Shown one piece after another: positions 19,599 to 28,341 of a DNA stretch of 64,000 nucleotides. The stretch lies in NCBI GenBank assembly GCA_024279135.1, contig JAJRRU010000010.1:1-64000 (forward strand). Reading direction: 5' to 3'. Under the pieces are notes generated by a model. It searched no databases. It saw only the letters and a program-made list of their open reading frames with translations, and was not told the DNA's origin. The DNA is from Alphaproteobacteria bacterium (lineage in GTDB: Bacteria > Pseudomonadota > Alphaproteobacteria > Rhodospirillales > Casp-alpha2). The position numbers and the translations under genes are program-made. Numbering within the stretch: position 1 is the stretch's first letter; each line of letters begins with the position of its first letter.

Positions 19599-21053
19599 AT
19601 GCCTGAACGCTGCTTTACCGAAGATTGTCTGATCGCCATGGACCTGATTACCCTGAGCGTTTCAGAATTTCCCACCTGGCTTGCTGATCAGAACGAGACC
19701 ACACAGGCCTGGATAACCACCACGGGGTTTACGGCAAAACCGGGAACCGTCTGTCTGATACCTCATATGGAGGGCGGCGGCATTAAGGCCGTGGCCGCAA
19801 TTCCGCGCGATGTAGCTTCTGAAAAAGGCAATCTGGTCTGGCATTGGGCGGCTTGCGTTCAGGCTTTGCCACCCGGCACCTACAAACTCAACCCAGCCCT
19901 TGACTATGACCATGACGAAACCACGGCCTGCATTTTGGGCTGGGCGTTGTCACACTACAGCTTCGAACGCTATCGCCAGCCCACCGCACACATCGACGAA
20001 CAAGGCGGCGAGGCGGACCGGGTGCTGGTCTGGCCAGACACCGATGGCAAAACCGGGCAACAGGCTTTGGCGGCCGCCCAGGCCATCTCGCTGGTGCGCA
20101 ATCTCATCAACACCCCGGCCAATCACATGAGCCCGCAACACCTGGCCGAGGCCGCTAGCGATCTGGCGAACCTGCATGGAGCTGCGTGTTCGATCATTAC
20201 CGGCGAAGCACTTCTGGAGGCCAACTATCCGGCGATCCACGCCGTGGGCCGGGCCAGCGATGCCCCGCCCTGCCTGATTGATCTGCGGTGGAAATCTGAC
20301 AAAAGTGCCACAGACCTGCCGAAAATAACCCTGGTTGGAAAGGGTGTGTGTTTCGATTCTGGTGGACTGGACCTGAAACCGGCGGTCGCCATGAAGTTGA
20401 TGAAAAAGGATATGGGCGGGGCCGCCCACGCTCTGGGTCTGGCCTCCATGATCATGGATAGCGGATTACCGGTGCAATTGCGCGTCTTGATACCGGCAGT
20501 GGAAAATATGGTATCGGGCAACGCCATGCGGCCCATGGATGTGGTCGATACCCGCAAAGGACTAACCATAGAAATTGGCAATACCGACGCCGAAGGCCGG
20601 GTCATCCTGGCCGATGCCCTCTATGAGGCGGCCTGCGAACAACCCGATCTGATCATCGATTTTGCCACCCTGACCGGGGCCGCCCGAATTGCTCTGGGGA
20701 CCGATCTTCCGGCTTTATTTTGTAACAACAATGAAGTAGCAGACCAGATTACGGCTTGTGCAATGACCCAGGGCGACCCCCTGTGGCGGATGCCCTTATG
20801 GCCGGGATACAATTCCTTGATAGCCGGCAAGGTAGCCGATCTGACCAATTCTCCGGAAAGTCAATACGGAGGTGCACTGACAGCGGCTTTGTTGCTGGAA
20901 CGGTTCGTTTGTGACGAGTTGGGAAACGTTCCGGATTGGGTTCATTTGGATTTATTGGCCTGGAACCTAACCTCGCGCCCCGGTCGCCCGGAAGGTGGCG
21001 AAGCCATGACGATCCGGGCTGTGTTTGCTTATTTATCAGAACGTTTCGGATAG
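19599..21053 (+). CDS. Leucyl aminopeptidase family protein (M17)
   Basis: 484-residue cytoplasmic metallo-aminopeptidase. Metal ligands and active site are seen in GKGVCFDSGGLDLKP, MKKDMGGAA and the family signature NTDAEGRVILADAL. The start at 19599 follows AAGGA by 6 bp; an upstream in-frame ATG at 19578 lacks a site. The N-terminal domain is short for PepA, matching the PepB-like group common in Alphaproteobacteria. The helical ending LTSRPGRPEGGEAMTIRAVF is typical. Confidence 0.92.
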   Translation: MPERCFTEDCLIAMDLITLSVSEFPTWLADQNETTQAWITTTGFTAKPGTVCLIPHMEGGGIKAVAAIPRDVASEKGNLVWHWAACVQALPPGTYKLNPALDYDHDETTACILGWALSHYSFERYRQPTAHIDEQGGEADRVLVWPDTDGKTGQQALAAAQAISLVRNLINTPANHMSPQHLAEAASDLANLHGAACSIITGEALLEANYPAIHAVGRASDAPPCLIDLRWKSDKSATDLPKITLVGKGVCFDSGGLDLKPAVAMKLMKKDMGGAAHALGLASMIMDSGLPVQLRVLIPAVENMVSGNAMRPMDVVDTRKGLTIEIGNTDAEGRVILADALYEAACEQPDLIIDFATLTGAARIALGTDLPALFCNNNEVADQITACAMTQGDPLWRMPLWPGYNSLIAGKVADLTNSPESQYGGALTAALLLERFVCDELGNVPDWVHLDLLAWNLTSRPGRPEGGEAMTIRAVFAYLSERFG

Positions 21054-21154
21054 TAAATGTTTTTTAATATATTGTCGCTAGGATGCTTGTTCATGGGGAC
21101 ACCCTGATATACAGGTTTCGTTAAAGTTGCGAAACAAACAAGGATGGTTATAAA

Positions 21155-21520
21155 ATGGCAATCGAACTGAGTGAAATACAGGCATTAAATCTGTGGCGTC
21201 AATCGATCGTATCAAGCGTAAAAATCGATGCACCGGATCTCAGCGCCCGCCAGATGGGTTTGTTATTGACCGTCTACCTGACGCCGCCCCATCATACCGT
21301 ACGGGGGCTGGCAAAGGTTCTGAACATTTCAAAACCGGCGGTGACACGCGCCATCGACAGGCTCAGTGATCTGGGTATGGTACGTCGTAAACTCGATGAG
21401 AATGATCGCCGCAGTGTACACATCCAGCGCACGGTCAGGGGCTCTGTATTCCTGCGGGAATTCGGGGAATTGGTGGTTCGTGCCGCGCGCTCCGAAGACC
21501 TGGAAACCTCTGCATATTAA
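21155..21520 (+). CDS. MarR-type winged-helix regulator
   Basis: 121 residues with a winged HTH: RQMGLLLTVYL, TVRGLAKVLNISKPAVTRAI as the recognition region, LGMVRRKLDENDRRSV as the wing. Likely a dimeric transcription factor; ligand and targets unknown. RBS is AAGGATGG before ATG. The neighbouring M17 peptidase and NDUFA9-like genes are conserved with it in many alphaproteobacteria as far as I recall, but no operator could be recognised. Confidence 0.8.
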   Translation: MAIELSEIQALNLWRQSIVSSVKIDAPDLSARQMGLLLTVYLTPPHHTVRGLAKVLNISKPAVTRAIDRLSDLGMVRRKLDENDRRSVHIQRTVRGSVFLREFGELVVRAARSEDLETSAY

Positions 21521-21540
21521 TCACGCCACCCCATAACCGT

Positions 21541-22551
21541 TCAGGGGTTGTGGACCTGCTCATAGGACGAATTGCGATAGCGATGCAGGTAGGTCGGCAA
21601 AATTGCCTCTGCGGGCTGGGCCTGCACCCCCAGATCGTTTAGTCCCGGCAAATCACCAGAAATAACATTATCACATCGTAACAAAGCCACCTGGTCGCGG
21701 GTTAACATGGGGTAGGGCAGTTTCTCGAGGAAAAAACCCATTATGGAGGCCACAGGGTAACACACCGGCATGGCAAAACGTTTTTTACCGGTTACGGCCG
21801 CAAGCAGGTCCATCAGGGCCTTGAAACTATAAACTTCCGGGCCACCCAGTTCATAGATTTTACCACGGCTGGCATTATCCTTCAGGGCATTGACCATGGC
21901 GCGGGTAACATCAGCGACATAAACCGGCTGCATTTTTGCGCCGCCATCGCCATAAACGTTTATTTCGATACCGTATCGTCCGCCAAGGCTAACCTCCGGA
22001 ATGACCGGTACGCCGATGATCGGCAACACCGGGGTGATGCGGCTGAGGGCGGCAAATTTGTTAAAAAAGCCGTCTTCCGGTCCGAAGATAACACTGGGGC
22101 GAATGATCGTCGCCTCGGGATAAGCCTCCAGTACGGCAGCCTCACCGGCAGCCTTGGTGCGGGCATAAAGCGAATCTGATGCAAGATCAGCTCCCAGGGC
22201 CGAAACCTGGATCAATCGTTTCACACCTTGCTTCGCGCAGGCCTTGGCAATATTGGCTGCCCCGTCCACATGGACGGCCTGAAAAGTCTGGCGACCCCAG
22301 GGCGACAGGATGCCAACCAGATTAATCGCCATACTGGCGCCGTCCAGGGCATGGGCCACCGAGCCTGGGTCGATAATATTTCCGGGCCAGGGAATGACCT
22401 GGCCGATGGCACCAATGGGCTTGAGGAACTGGGCGGCCTGAACGTCGCGCACCACGGCGCGCACGGTATAACCCTCGGCTGCCAGTTGTGAAATCAGATA
22501 ACGGCCAAGAAAACCGGAACCGCCGAAAACAGTAACCACACGATGCGACAT
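21541..22551 (-). CDS. Complex I NDUFA9-like NAD(P)-binding protein
   Basis: 336-residue atypical short-chain dehydrogenase. The Rossmann motif is VFGGSGFLGRYLISQL, followed by VRAVVRD. YARTKAAGEAAVLE gives the Tyr-X3-Lys position, and RPSVIFGPEDGFFNKFA is the mark of the NDUFA9/39-kDa complex I subunit group. Bacterial members often act in ubiquinone- or respiratory-linked roles; the exact job here is not shown. Convergent with the MarR-type gene, 20 bp apart. Confidence 0.85.
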   Translation of the reverse strand: MSHRVVTVFGGSGFLGRYLISQLAAEGYTVRAVVRDVQAAQFLKPIGAIGQVIPWPGNIIDPGSVAHALDGASMAINLVGILSPWGRQTFQAVHVDGAANIAKACAKQGVKRLIQVSALGADLASDSLYARTKAAGEAAVLEAYPEATIIRPSVIFGPEDGFFNKFAALSRITPVLPIIGVPVIPEVSLGGRYGIEINVYGDGGAKMQPVYVADVTRAMVNALKDNASRGKIYELGGPEVYSFKALMDLLAAVTGKKRFAMPVCYPVASIMGFFLEKLPYPMLTRDQVALLRCDNVISGDLPGLNDLGVQAQPAEAILPTYLHRYRNSSYEQVHNP

Positions 22552-22819
22552 GGAAAACTCCCTAGAATAAAACAGGCCCCTGCGGGCACCTTGGCACAGT
22601 GTTTATATGATGACTAACAATGACACAACCGACCATAGGAGAACAGCGCAAATCAGGCCAAGAAATACAACATTGCAATATTCCCCGATGATTAATGGTG
22701 ATTGATGGCGATTGATGGTGGATGATGGTTGACATTGGGGGAGCGGCGAAGTATCGAGTTCGCCAGCCACTACACAGTGGTTAATTCCAGCCGTCTCATG
22801 ACGGTGATCCTGTTTAAGT

Positions 22820-22906
22820 GCCCAGGTGGCGGAATTGGTAGACGCGCAGGCTTCAGGTGCCTGTGGCCGCAAGGTCGTGGAAGTTCGAGTCTTCTCCTGG
22901 GCACCA
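22820..22906 (+). tRNA. tRNA-Leu (anticodon CAG)
   Basis: 87-nt class II tRNA with encoded CCA. The acceptor arms GCCCAGG and CCTGGGC pair fully. The D-arm has GGCGGAATTGGTAGACGC, the anticodon stem-loop is CAGGC-TTCAGGT-GCCTG (CAG, reading CUG), a long variable arm follows (GGCCGCAAGGTC region), and the T-arm holds GTTCGAGTC. Its last 19 nt plus 8 nt downstream are repeated at 25505-25531, so it is the attachment gene of the following mini-island. Confidence 0.97.
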
Positions 22907-22914
22907 TTTTCTTT
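22888..22914 (+). other. attL at the tRNA-Leu 3' end
   Basis: The 27-bp core AGTCTTCTCC ... ATTTTCTTT spans the T-arm 3' strand, acceptor 3' strand, CCA and 8 nt of flank. Tyrosine recombinases of islands commonly use tRNA 3' ends as cores, restoring the gene on integration. Confidence 0.8.
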
Positions 22915-22995
22915 TTAACCCGTTGAATACATTAAACATCCCTGTTATCAAGGGGTTCGCTTCACCAAACTGGTACACAAAGTTGGGGCACAAGC

Positions 22996-23178
22996 ATGTT
23001 ATTACGGGTTGTTCGTCCAATGAAAAGAACCGAGTCTTCCAAGCATTATTTCCGGCAACGGATACCTAATGATGTCTTGAAGCAAGCTCGTGGTATTACG
23101 CTCACATTGACGACAGGTCAGATATGGATGGGGGCTACGGGGGATGCGGCGCAATCCATATATATGAATACCCGCTGA
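22996..23178 (+). pseudogene. Island tyrosine integrase, N-terminal stub
   Basis: 60 codons starting MLLRVVRPMKRTESSKHYFRQRIPNDVLKQ, the N-terminal strand-rich segment (DUF6538-like) of phage-type integrases that begin close to their attachment site. The arm-binding and catalytic domains are missing: the frame diverges after about residue 40 and the TcmP gene starts, on the other strand, 90 bp beyond the stop. A deletion fused the stub to the cargo. Confidence 0.65.
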
Positions 23179-23267
23179 GAAATTTTTGTCATTTCCTGAC
23201 CGTCAGGGCGAACTCAATCTCAGATATTTTACTCGGCCCTTCGATTAGCTTTGTGAGGTGGAGGAAT

Positions 23268-24443
23268 TCATCCCTCGTCTTTCTTGACGAGGCGAATGAT
23301 ATGTTCATCATCTGGCTTCCGCTTCCTACTGCCAGGGGTAGCCCAAGTGTTCTCAATAAACCCTTCCTTAGCCAGTAATACGCATAAATCTTTGACATCT
23401 GGGAGTGTAAGAGGAAGAGTTTCACAAACTGCAATCCAAAGAACTTTGAAGCTGATGTCCTTGTTTCTCGCCTGAAGCTGCCGCTTGAGAGCATCTTTGG
23501 CTGATTGTCGGACCTCATCAATATAAGAGTCAAAAGGGTCAGGTAAATCTTGTCCCTCGAACAGAGGCATAGCCAGTTGCGGTTTGTTGACTTCCTTCGC
23601 CTTCTGCCTTTTCCCTTCGTACATTTTCAAAGCGCGGCGTTCAACTTCACGAAAGGTCTTCACCCCATCAGGTTTGTTTGTGCCAATCATAAGGGCAAAG
23701 TGTGGTCGGTCTTTGATTTCCTTCATAATCATCGTTGAAAGAGCGTAGGTGTACCCGCTGCTATCCTTTAATACCTGTCGAGCAAGCTGCATGGTCGCAA
23801 TAGCCCGGTCCGGTTCGTCTGGGTCAAGCCTCTCACGCCAGTTGGGACCTCCCATGATCGGAGCAAGGGACACAATGATCTTGGGGTCTTCGTGATCACG
23901 GAACCGATTGATGTGGTCGTACATGAAATTGATCAGGACTTCAGATCGGGGAATGGCCAAGATCGGTTTGATCTCGTTGTACGGATATCCTGTCCAACCC
24001 TTTGGGTCGATGAAGGTGTACACGAAGGAACCGGGAATCACTTGCGCCACAATTTCTGGAACAGCATCGACAAAAGGACTGTTGATAACGGAGACCGTAA
24101 AGCCACCCTCAGGGTCGTTGTGTGGGGTGACTGCTGCTTCCAGTTGAGTGAAGGCCCTCCGGTCTTTTTCGTTAAACACGCAATGGATTTTCTTCGGCGT
24201 ACCAACCTCCCGATAGTGGTCAGCCACTTCCTTCAACACTGTGAGTGCAATGCCGAACGATGTATCGCTGAAGTTATCGGCGTCACGTGCTTTCCATGGA
24301 CCAGAGAAACCGTCAATGAACGTTAGAGACTTAGAGTTTGGGTGCGACAAAACCTTGAATGCCAAAGTATAGAGGTATTGCTCCAGGATGAAGTGCTTAG
24401 CTTCGGTCTGTCGTCGACCGTCGTAAAGGTCTGTAGTGTCCAC
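23268..24443 (-). CDS. tcmP: Three-Cys-motif partner protein TcmP
   Basis: 391 residues. Family features are KHFILEQYLYTLAFKVL near the N-terminus, then LTFIDGFSGPW and VYTFIDPKGWTGYPYNEIKPIL. The IDGF-SGP and FIDP blocks look like motifs I and IV of a Rossmann methyltransferase-type fold, which is my inference. The family was named for its regular adjacency to a protein with a three-cysteine motif (PF07505), exactly the gene upstream here (16 bp separation, same strand). No experimental function is known to me. Sole cargo of the tRNA-Leu island with its partner, which points to a selfish or protective role. Confidence 0.85.
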   Translation of the reverse strand: MDTTDLYDGRRQTEAKHFILEQYLYTLAFKVLSHPNSKSLTFIDGFSGPWKARDADNFSDTSFGIALTVLKEVADHYREVGTPKKIHCVFNEKDRRAFTQLEAAVTPHNDPEGGFTVSVINSPFVDAVPEIVAQVIPGSFVYTFIDPKGWTGYPYNEIKPILAIPRSEVLINFMYDHINRFRDHEDPKIIVSLAPIMGGPNWRERLDPDEPDRAIATMQLARQVLKDSSGYTYALSTMIMKEIKDRPHFALMIGTNKPDGVKTFREVERRALKMYEGKRQKAKEVNKPQLAMPLFEGQDLPDPFDSYIDEVRQSAKDALKRQLQARNKDISFKVLWIAVCETLPLTLPDVKDLCVLLAKEGFIENTWATPGSRKRKPDDEHIIRLVKKDEG

Positions 24444-24459
24444 TCCTTATCGAACAAGT

Positions 24460-25218
24460 TTATTCAGCTGCAATTAGCTTCGCTTGTTCGCCCCTACCTA
24501 TGGTTGGAAGATCATTCCATTCAACTCCATCTAAGATACGTCCCTTAGATTTGGGACGCAAGCCTCCCCATTGTTTAAAAAAGAAAGGAACGGACTGTTC
24601 GAGGCATTGATCGCGGACTTCACGAACCCAATCAGGATCAATAGGCCTAAACCCCGGTCCACTTTCTCCCCCAACGATCACCCAGTGAATGCCAGCAAGG
24701 TCCAAAACACCTAACGGGCCAAGTAGAGGTTCCACTGACAAGAACCGAGTACTGGTATTGCTTTGCTGTAGGTGGTGGATTCGTGAGGTTCTTTGTTTGT
24801 CTTCTAGTGAAACACCAAGCCAGATATGCTTTGGCACTGGGACTGCGGCATACCGCTTGTTCACGTAGCTTCGAAGACGGGAACTTCTCTTGGTCAAAAC
24901 TTGGAAGGTGTGCCAATCGGCCTGTTCCATGGTTGAGAACACTTGGTCTACGTAGGATGATGGAATGCCTTTATGGAAGAGATCACTCATTGAGTTGACG
25001 AAAATCATACGACTTTTACGCCACTTGAGAGGTTGATTAACTCGATCAGGCCGAAGAGTGAGATCAAAGCCAACCTCAAATGGGTGATCCTTGACACCAC
25101 GGAATCGTTCAGAGAACCGCTCAGCATAACAGTTGTCACAACCCGGGCTGATCTTGTCGCAACCCGTTACTGGATTCCAAGTCGAGTCGGTCCATTCAAT
25201 TTTTGAGTTTTCAGACAT
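24460..25218 (-). CDS. Gp37/Gp68-type three-Cys-motif protein (DUF5131)
   Basis: 252 residues from MSENSKIEWTDSTWNPVTG. The Cys-X6-Cys-X2-Cys motif lies in GCDKISPGCDNCYAERFSE and probably holds a metal or iron-sulfur cluster. Later blocks FVNSMSDLFH, WLGVSLED, RFLSVEPLLGPL, WVIVGGESGPGFRPI and FFFKQWGG are those of the phage Gp37/Gp68 family (PF07505). The alternation of strand and helix suggests a TIM-barrel-like fold. The frame extends upstream to 25275 but the start at 25218 gives the family's standard N-terminus. Encoded just upstream of tcmP, so likely one transcript. Confidence 0.85.
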   Translation of the reverse strand: MSENSKIEWTDSTWNPVTGCDKISPGCDNCYAERFSERFRGVKDHPFEVGFDLTLRPDRVNQPLKWRKSRMIFVNSMSDLFHKGIPSSYVDQVFSTMEQADWHTFQVLTKRSSRLRSYVNKRYAAVPVPKHIWLGVSLEDKQRTSRIHHLQQSNTSTRFLSVEPLLGPLGVLDLAGIHWVIVGGESGPGFRPIDPDWVREVRDQCLEQSVPFFFKQWGGLRPKSKGRILDGVEWNDLPTIGRGEQAKLIAAE

Positions 25219-25504
25219 CAGCATCACCAATAAGAACATTACAGGAACATTAGCATGGAAATATGACACTACCAAACATTATATTAAGATCAGGTTTAAG
25301 GTTCAGTGCCCCTGCGGCAGCCCACGATGGCTATGCCTATGCGCTTGGTTTGAACTGGGCTACTGTTCCGCATGTTCATATGCAAACATCGGAGAAACAA
25401 CAAGTATAGGGGGTGATCTATGGCACACAAGAGTGGTACACAAAGTCACTGTGAAGCGTTCTTATTTGTGTATGTTTTCAATTAGTTAAGGTGTTTTGCC
25501 CGTC

Positions 25505-25531
25505 AGTCTTCTCCTGAGCACCATTTTCTTT
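25505..25531 (+). other. attR of the tRNA-Leu island
   Basis: Second copy of the 27-bp core, one substitution relative to the tRNA gene (G to A in the acceptor strand). It lies 47 bp before the 3' end of the methyltransferase gene on the opposite strand. The substitution would break an acceptor-stem pair if this copy were in the tRNA, as expected for the relaxed, displaced copy. Confidence 0.8.
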
Positions 25532-25577
25532 ATCATCGTGGAGTTCAAAACCGCTGAAGGCGGCCTTCAATGGTGGG

Positions 25578-26333
25578 TTATGTCGATTGCGGGCGTTGAA
25601 AAATCATTTTCATGCCCGGTTTAAAGGCGATGAATTTTTTCTTCAAAACCAGGCCGTACTGGGCAAACATGTTTTGCATGCTTTGCGGTGTGAAATAGAC
25701 ACAATGGGACGGTGGGCAAAAAGCATCCCACCGGGCGATATCCCTGGGCGTTCGCCAATGGGTAATATCCGGCGTTGTGATGTATAAAAGCCCGCCCGCA
25801 CATACCTGTCTGGCGAGGGCCTCGGCAAAGGGCCGGACGTTGGGGACATGTTCGATAACCTCAGAGCAATACACCACATCAAAGCCGTCCTGGGGTATGG
25901 GGAAATCTTCGATCATCCCATGAGTGAACGTATTTCGGGGGAAATTTTCCTGGGAAATTTTCACATAATTCGGGTCGACCTCTATACCATGCGCCAGAAA
26001 CCCGTTTTCTCTGGCCGCTTCAACCATAAACCCCACATTACTACCAACGTCGAGAAAACGATTACCCTTTGCATAGCGCTTCAGGCGTTTTGCCCGGCTT
26101 CTCGCGCGGCGCATTTTTTTATGAAGTCGCGTTTTAAGCTCATGGGATGCGCGCTCGATTGAGGCATTGTACAGCTCTGTCACTTGCCCGTGGGTAACAT
26201 AGGGCGAAACATAGACCGACTGACAATCGTTACAGCGATATAATCTTGAATTTTCGTAGTCTATGTAATGGGCTGTTGTGCTTGAGAGACAAACCGGGCA
26301 ATTTTTTTGCCCGTGCTGATGTTGCGTGTTCAT
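25578..26333 (-). CDS. Zinc-ribbon class I SAM-dependent methyltransferase
   Basis: 251 residues. An N-terminal zinc ribbon (CPVCLSS ... YRCNDCQSVYVSP) is followed by a basic helix and a class I methyltransferase domain: motif I FLDVGSNVGFMVEAA, acidic GIEVDPNYV, motif IV FDVVYCSEVIEHVPN, and a PPSHCVYFTP segment late in the fold. This architecture is common in sugar- or lipid-linked methyltransferases of polysaccharide clusters, but no such cluster is adjacent. Substrate unknown. Confidence 0.85.
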   Translation of the reverse strand: MNTQHQHGQKNCPVCLSSTTAHYIDYENSRLYRCNDCQSVYVSPYVTHGQVTELYNASIERASHELKTRLHKKMRRARSRAKRLKRYAKGNRFLDVGSNVGFMVEAARENGFLAHGIEVDPNYVKISQENFPRNTFTHGMIEDFPIPQDGFDVVYCSEVIEHVPNVRPFAEALARQVCAGGLLYITTPDITHWRTPRDIARWDAFCPPSHCVYFTPQSMQNMFAQYGLVLKKKFIAFKPGMKMIFQRPQST

Positions 26334-26664
26334 AAGGTATTTCTGGTTCCATGGGTGTTGCGCTTCATATAGCCGCCCTATATTGGCATTATCTTACTAT
26401 GAACAATGTCATACTTTCCATTGCAAATTCTGCTCCCTGAGAGTTTTCAGCCGGGCATCCTGATCGGGCCAGACGAGCCGGACAGAATATTTTCGCTCAA
26501 GTTCCGGTTATTTCCCTGCTATTTCCCTGTAGAATTCCCGAAATTGCTTGCCTGTGTGCTTGTCTGCGCGCACCTTGCGCCAGAATGAAGCGATGGTGTT
26601 CGCAAGAAACATGCGTTATGTTTATAGCGAATCTTCTTTTCCTAAATCAGAGATGGACAACCCC

Positions 26665-27297
26665 ATGAACACACGACAAAACGCCCCGACGATTCATGTC
26701 CACCAGGGTGATTTACCAGACAATATACAATTTACCGGTAGTGTCGCCATTGATACAGAAACCCAAGGGTTGATCCTGCAAAGAGACCGGCTTTGCGTGA
26801 TCCAGCTTTCGGCTGGCGACGGGGTGGCCCATCTGGTGCAGTTCCCAAACGCTGATTACGATGCGCCCAATTTACGACGTATTATATCCGATACCAGCCT
26901 GACCAAGATTTTTCATTTTGCCCGTTTCGATGTAGCTATCTTACGCCGTTATCTGGGTGTCATTTGCTCACCGGTATATTGCACCAAAATCGCTTCTAAA
27001 CTCGTGCGTACCTATACGGACAAACATGGCCTGAAGGATCTGTGCCACGAATTTCTCGGCGTGGATTTATCCAAGGCCCAGCAGTCGTCTGATTGGGCGG
27101 CCAGCGATCTGAGCCCCGATCAGCAAGCCTATGCGGCCAATGATGTGCTCTACCTGCACCGCCTGATGGACCGTCTCGAAGTCATTTTAGAGCGTGAAAA
27201 ACGTCAAGAGCTGGCAGCCGCATGTTTTGCCTTCCTGCCGGTACGTGCCGAACTGGATATTGCCGGTTGGGCGGATGTTGATATCTTTCATCACTAG
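26665..27297 (+). CDS. RNase D-like 3'-5' exonuclease
   Basis: 210-residue DEDDy exonuclease domain protein lacking the HRDC domains of full RNase D. Exo I is VAIDTETQGL, Exo II is KIFHFARFDVAIL, and Exo III ends with YAANDVLYLHRL (Tyr-X3-Asp). Likely trims structured RNA 3' ends. Starts ATG at 26665 (an in-frame ATG 12 bp earlier is possible). Stands at the head of the kdsD-lpt-rpoN block in the usual alphaproteobacterial order. Confidence 0.9.
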   Translation: MNTRQNAPTIHVHQGDLPDNIQFTGSVAIDTETQGLILQRDRLCVIQLSAGDGVAHLVQFPNADYDAPNLRRIISDTSLTKIFHFARFDVAILRRYLGVICSPVYCTKIASKLVRTYTDKHGLKDLCHEFLGVDLSKAQQSSDWAASDLSPDQQAYAANDVLYLHRLMDRLEVILEREKRQELAAACFAFLPVRAELDIAGWADVDIFHH

Positions 27298-27320
27298 TCG
27301 CTGACCTGAAAAAATTAATC

Positions 27321-28337
27321 ATGACAAAAAGTTCCAGCCATAAAAAACAACCCGACGATCAGACCTGCTCACAGACCCATTCCGACAACATGGATCTGGA
27401 CAGGGCACGGCGCGTTTTGGGAAATGAAGCCTCAGCCTTGCTGGCACTTGCCGGATCGCTCGACAATACATTCTCCCAGGCCCTGGATATCTTTTCTGCG
27501 GTGACCGGTCGGGTGGTGGTCACCGGCATGGGCAAAAGCGGCCATATCGGTGCCAAGATCGCCGCCAGCATGGCCTCGACCGGAACACCGGCCATGTTCG
27601 TGCACCCCGCCGAGGCGAGCCATGGTGACCTTGGCATGATCACCCGCCACGACGCAATTTTTGCGCTCTCCAATTCAGGCGAAACATCCGAGCTGGCTGA
27701 TCTGGTGGTTTATGCCAAACGTTTCGATATTCCGCTGGTCGGCATGACCGGCAAAGCCGATAGTGCGTTGGCCCGTGCGGCCACAGTCGCCCTCATCTAC
27801 CCCATCGTCGGTGAAGCCTGTCCCATGGGTCTGGCCCCGACCACGTCAACCACAATGATGCTGGGACTTGGCGATGCCATTACCGTTGCCTTGCTCGAAC
27901 GCAAGGATTTTTCACCCGATGATTTTGAAATCTTCCATCCCGGCGGCAAGCTGGGACGCCAGTTGCTCAAGGTGGCAGAGCTGATGCACACCGGTTCGAC
28001 CCTGCCTTTGGTGCACAAGGACACGGCGCTGGCCGATGTTATCGTGGAGATGACGAAAAAAAGTTTTGGTTGTGCCGGCATTGTCGATGATGATGGTGTG
28101 CTGCTGGGAATTTTTACGGATGGTGATCTGCGTCGGGCCTTTGCCAATCCCAACCTGAAGACACCGGCCTATGAGCTGATGACAGAAGGCCCGAAAACCA
28201 TTCCGCCAGCCATGCTGGCAAGCGAAGCCGTGGCTATCATGAACGACAGTGCCATTACCACGCTGTTCATCGTCAAAGACGGGAAGCCAACAGGCATCAT
28301 CCACCTCCACGATTGTCTGCGGGCCGGGGTCGCCTGA
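27321..28337 (+). CDS. kdsD: Arabinose-5-phosphate isomerase (KdsD/KpsF/GutQ)
   Basis: 338-residue enzyme that interconverts ribulose-5-phosphate and arabinose-5-phosphate, the first step to Kdo. SIS domain with VVTGMGKSGHIGAKIAASM and HPAEASHGDLGM, then two CBS domains (about 215-335: LMHTGSTLPLVHKDT, LMTEGPKTIPPAMLA). Full length, 24 bp after the exonuclease gene. Supplies Kdo for the lipopolysaccharide handled by the following lpt genes. Confidence 0.95.
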   Translation: MTKSSSHKKQPDDQTCSQTHSDNMDLDRARRVLGNEASALLALAGSLDNTFSQALDIFSAVTGRVVVTGMGKSGHIGAKIAASMASTGTPAMFVHPAEASHGDLGMITRHDAIFALSNSGETSELADLVVYAKRFDIPLVGMTGKADSALARAATVALIYPIVGEACPMGLAPTTSTTMMLGLGDAITVALLERKDFSPDDFEIFHPGGKLGRQLLKVAELMHTGSTLPLVHKDTALADVIVEMTKKSFGCAGIVDDDGVLLGIFTDGDLRRAFANPNLKTPAYELMTEGPKTIPPAMLASEAVAIMNDSAITTLFIVKDGKPTGIIHLHDCLRAGVA

Positions 28338-28341
28338 GATT

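Larger units (their letters stand above)
22888..25531. mobile_element. 2.6-kb genomic mini-island inserted at tRNA-Leu
   Basis: Bounded by direct repeats of the tRNA 3' end: 22888-22914 and 25505-25531, 27 nt with one difference (CCTGGGC against CCTGAGC). Inside each border lies an exact 13-bp direct repeat, TGGTACACAAAGT, at 22971-22983 and 25434-25446, with a degenerate neighbour TGGCACACAAGAGT at 25421; these have the look of integrase arm-binding sites. Contents are an integrase N-terminal stub and the two-gene TcmP / three-Cys pair. Because the integrase is truncated the island cannot move on its own. Confidence 0.82.

Noticed and set aside
23892-24326. 144-codon plus-strand open frame
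   Set aside because: Antisense shadow of tcmP, which has clear family motifs.
22820-25531. tRNA-Leu insertion as a prophage
   Set aside because: Only 2.6 kb with no structural, packaging or lysis genes; the Gp37/Gp68 family name alone is not evidence of a phage.
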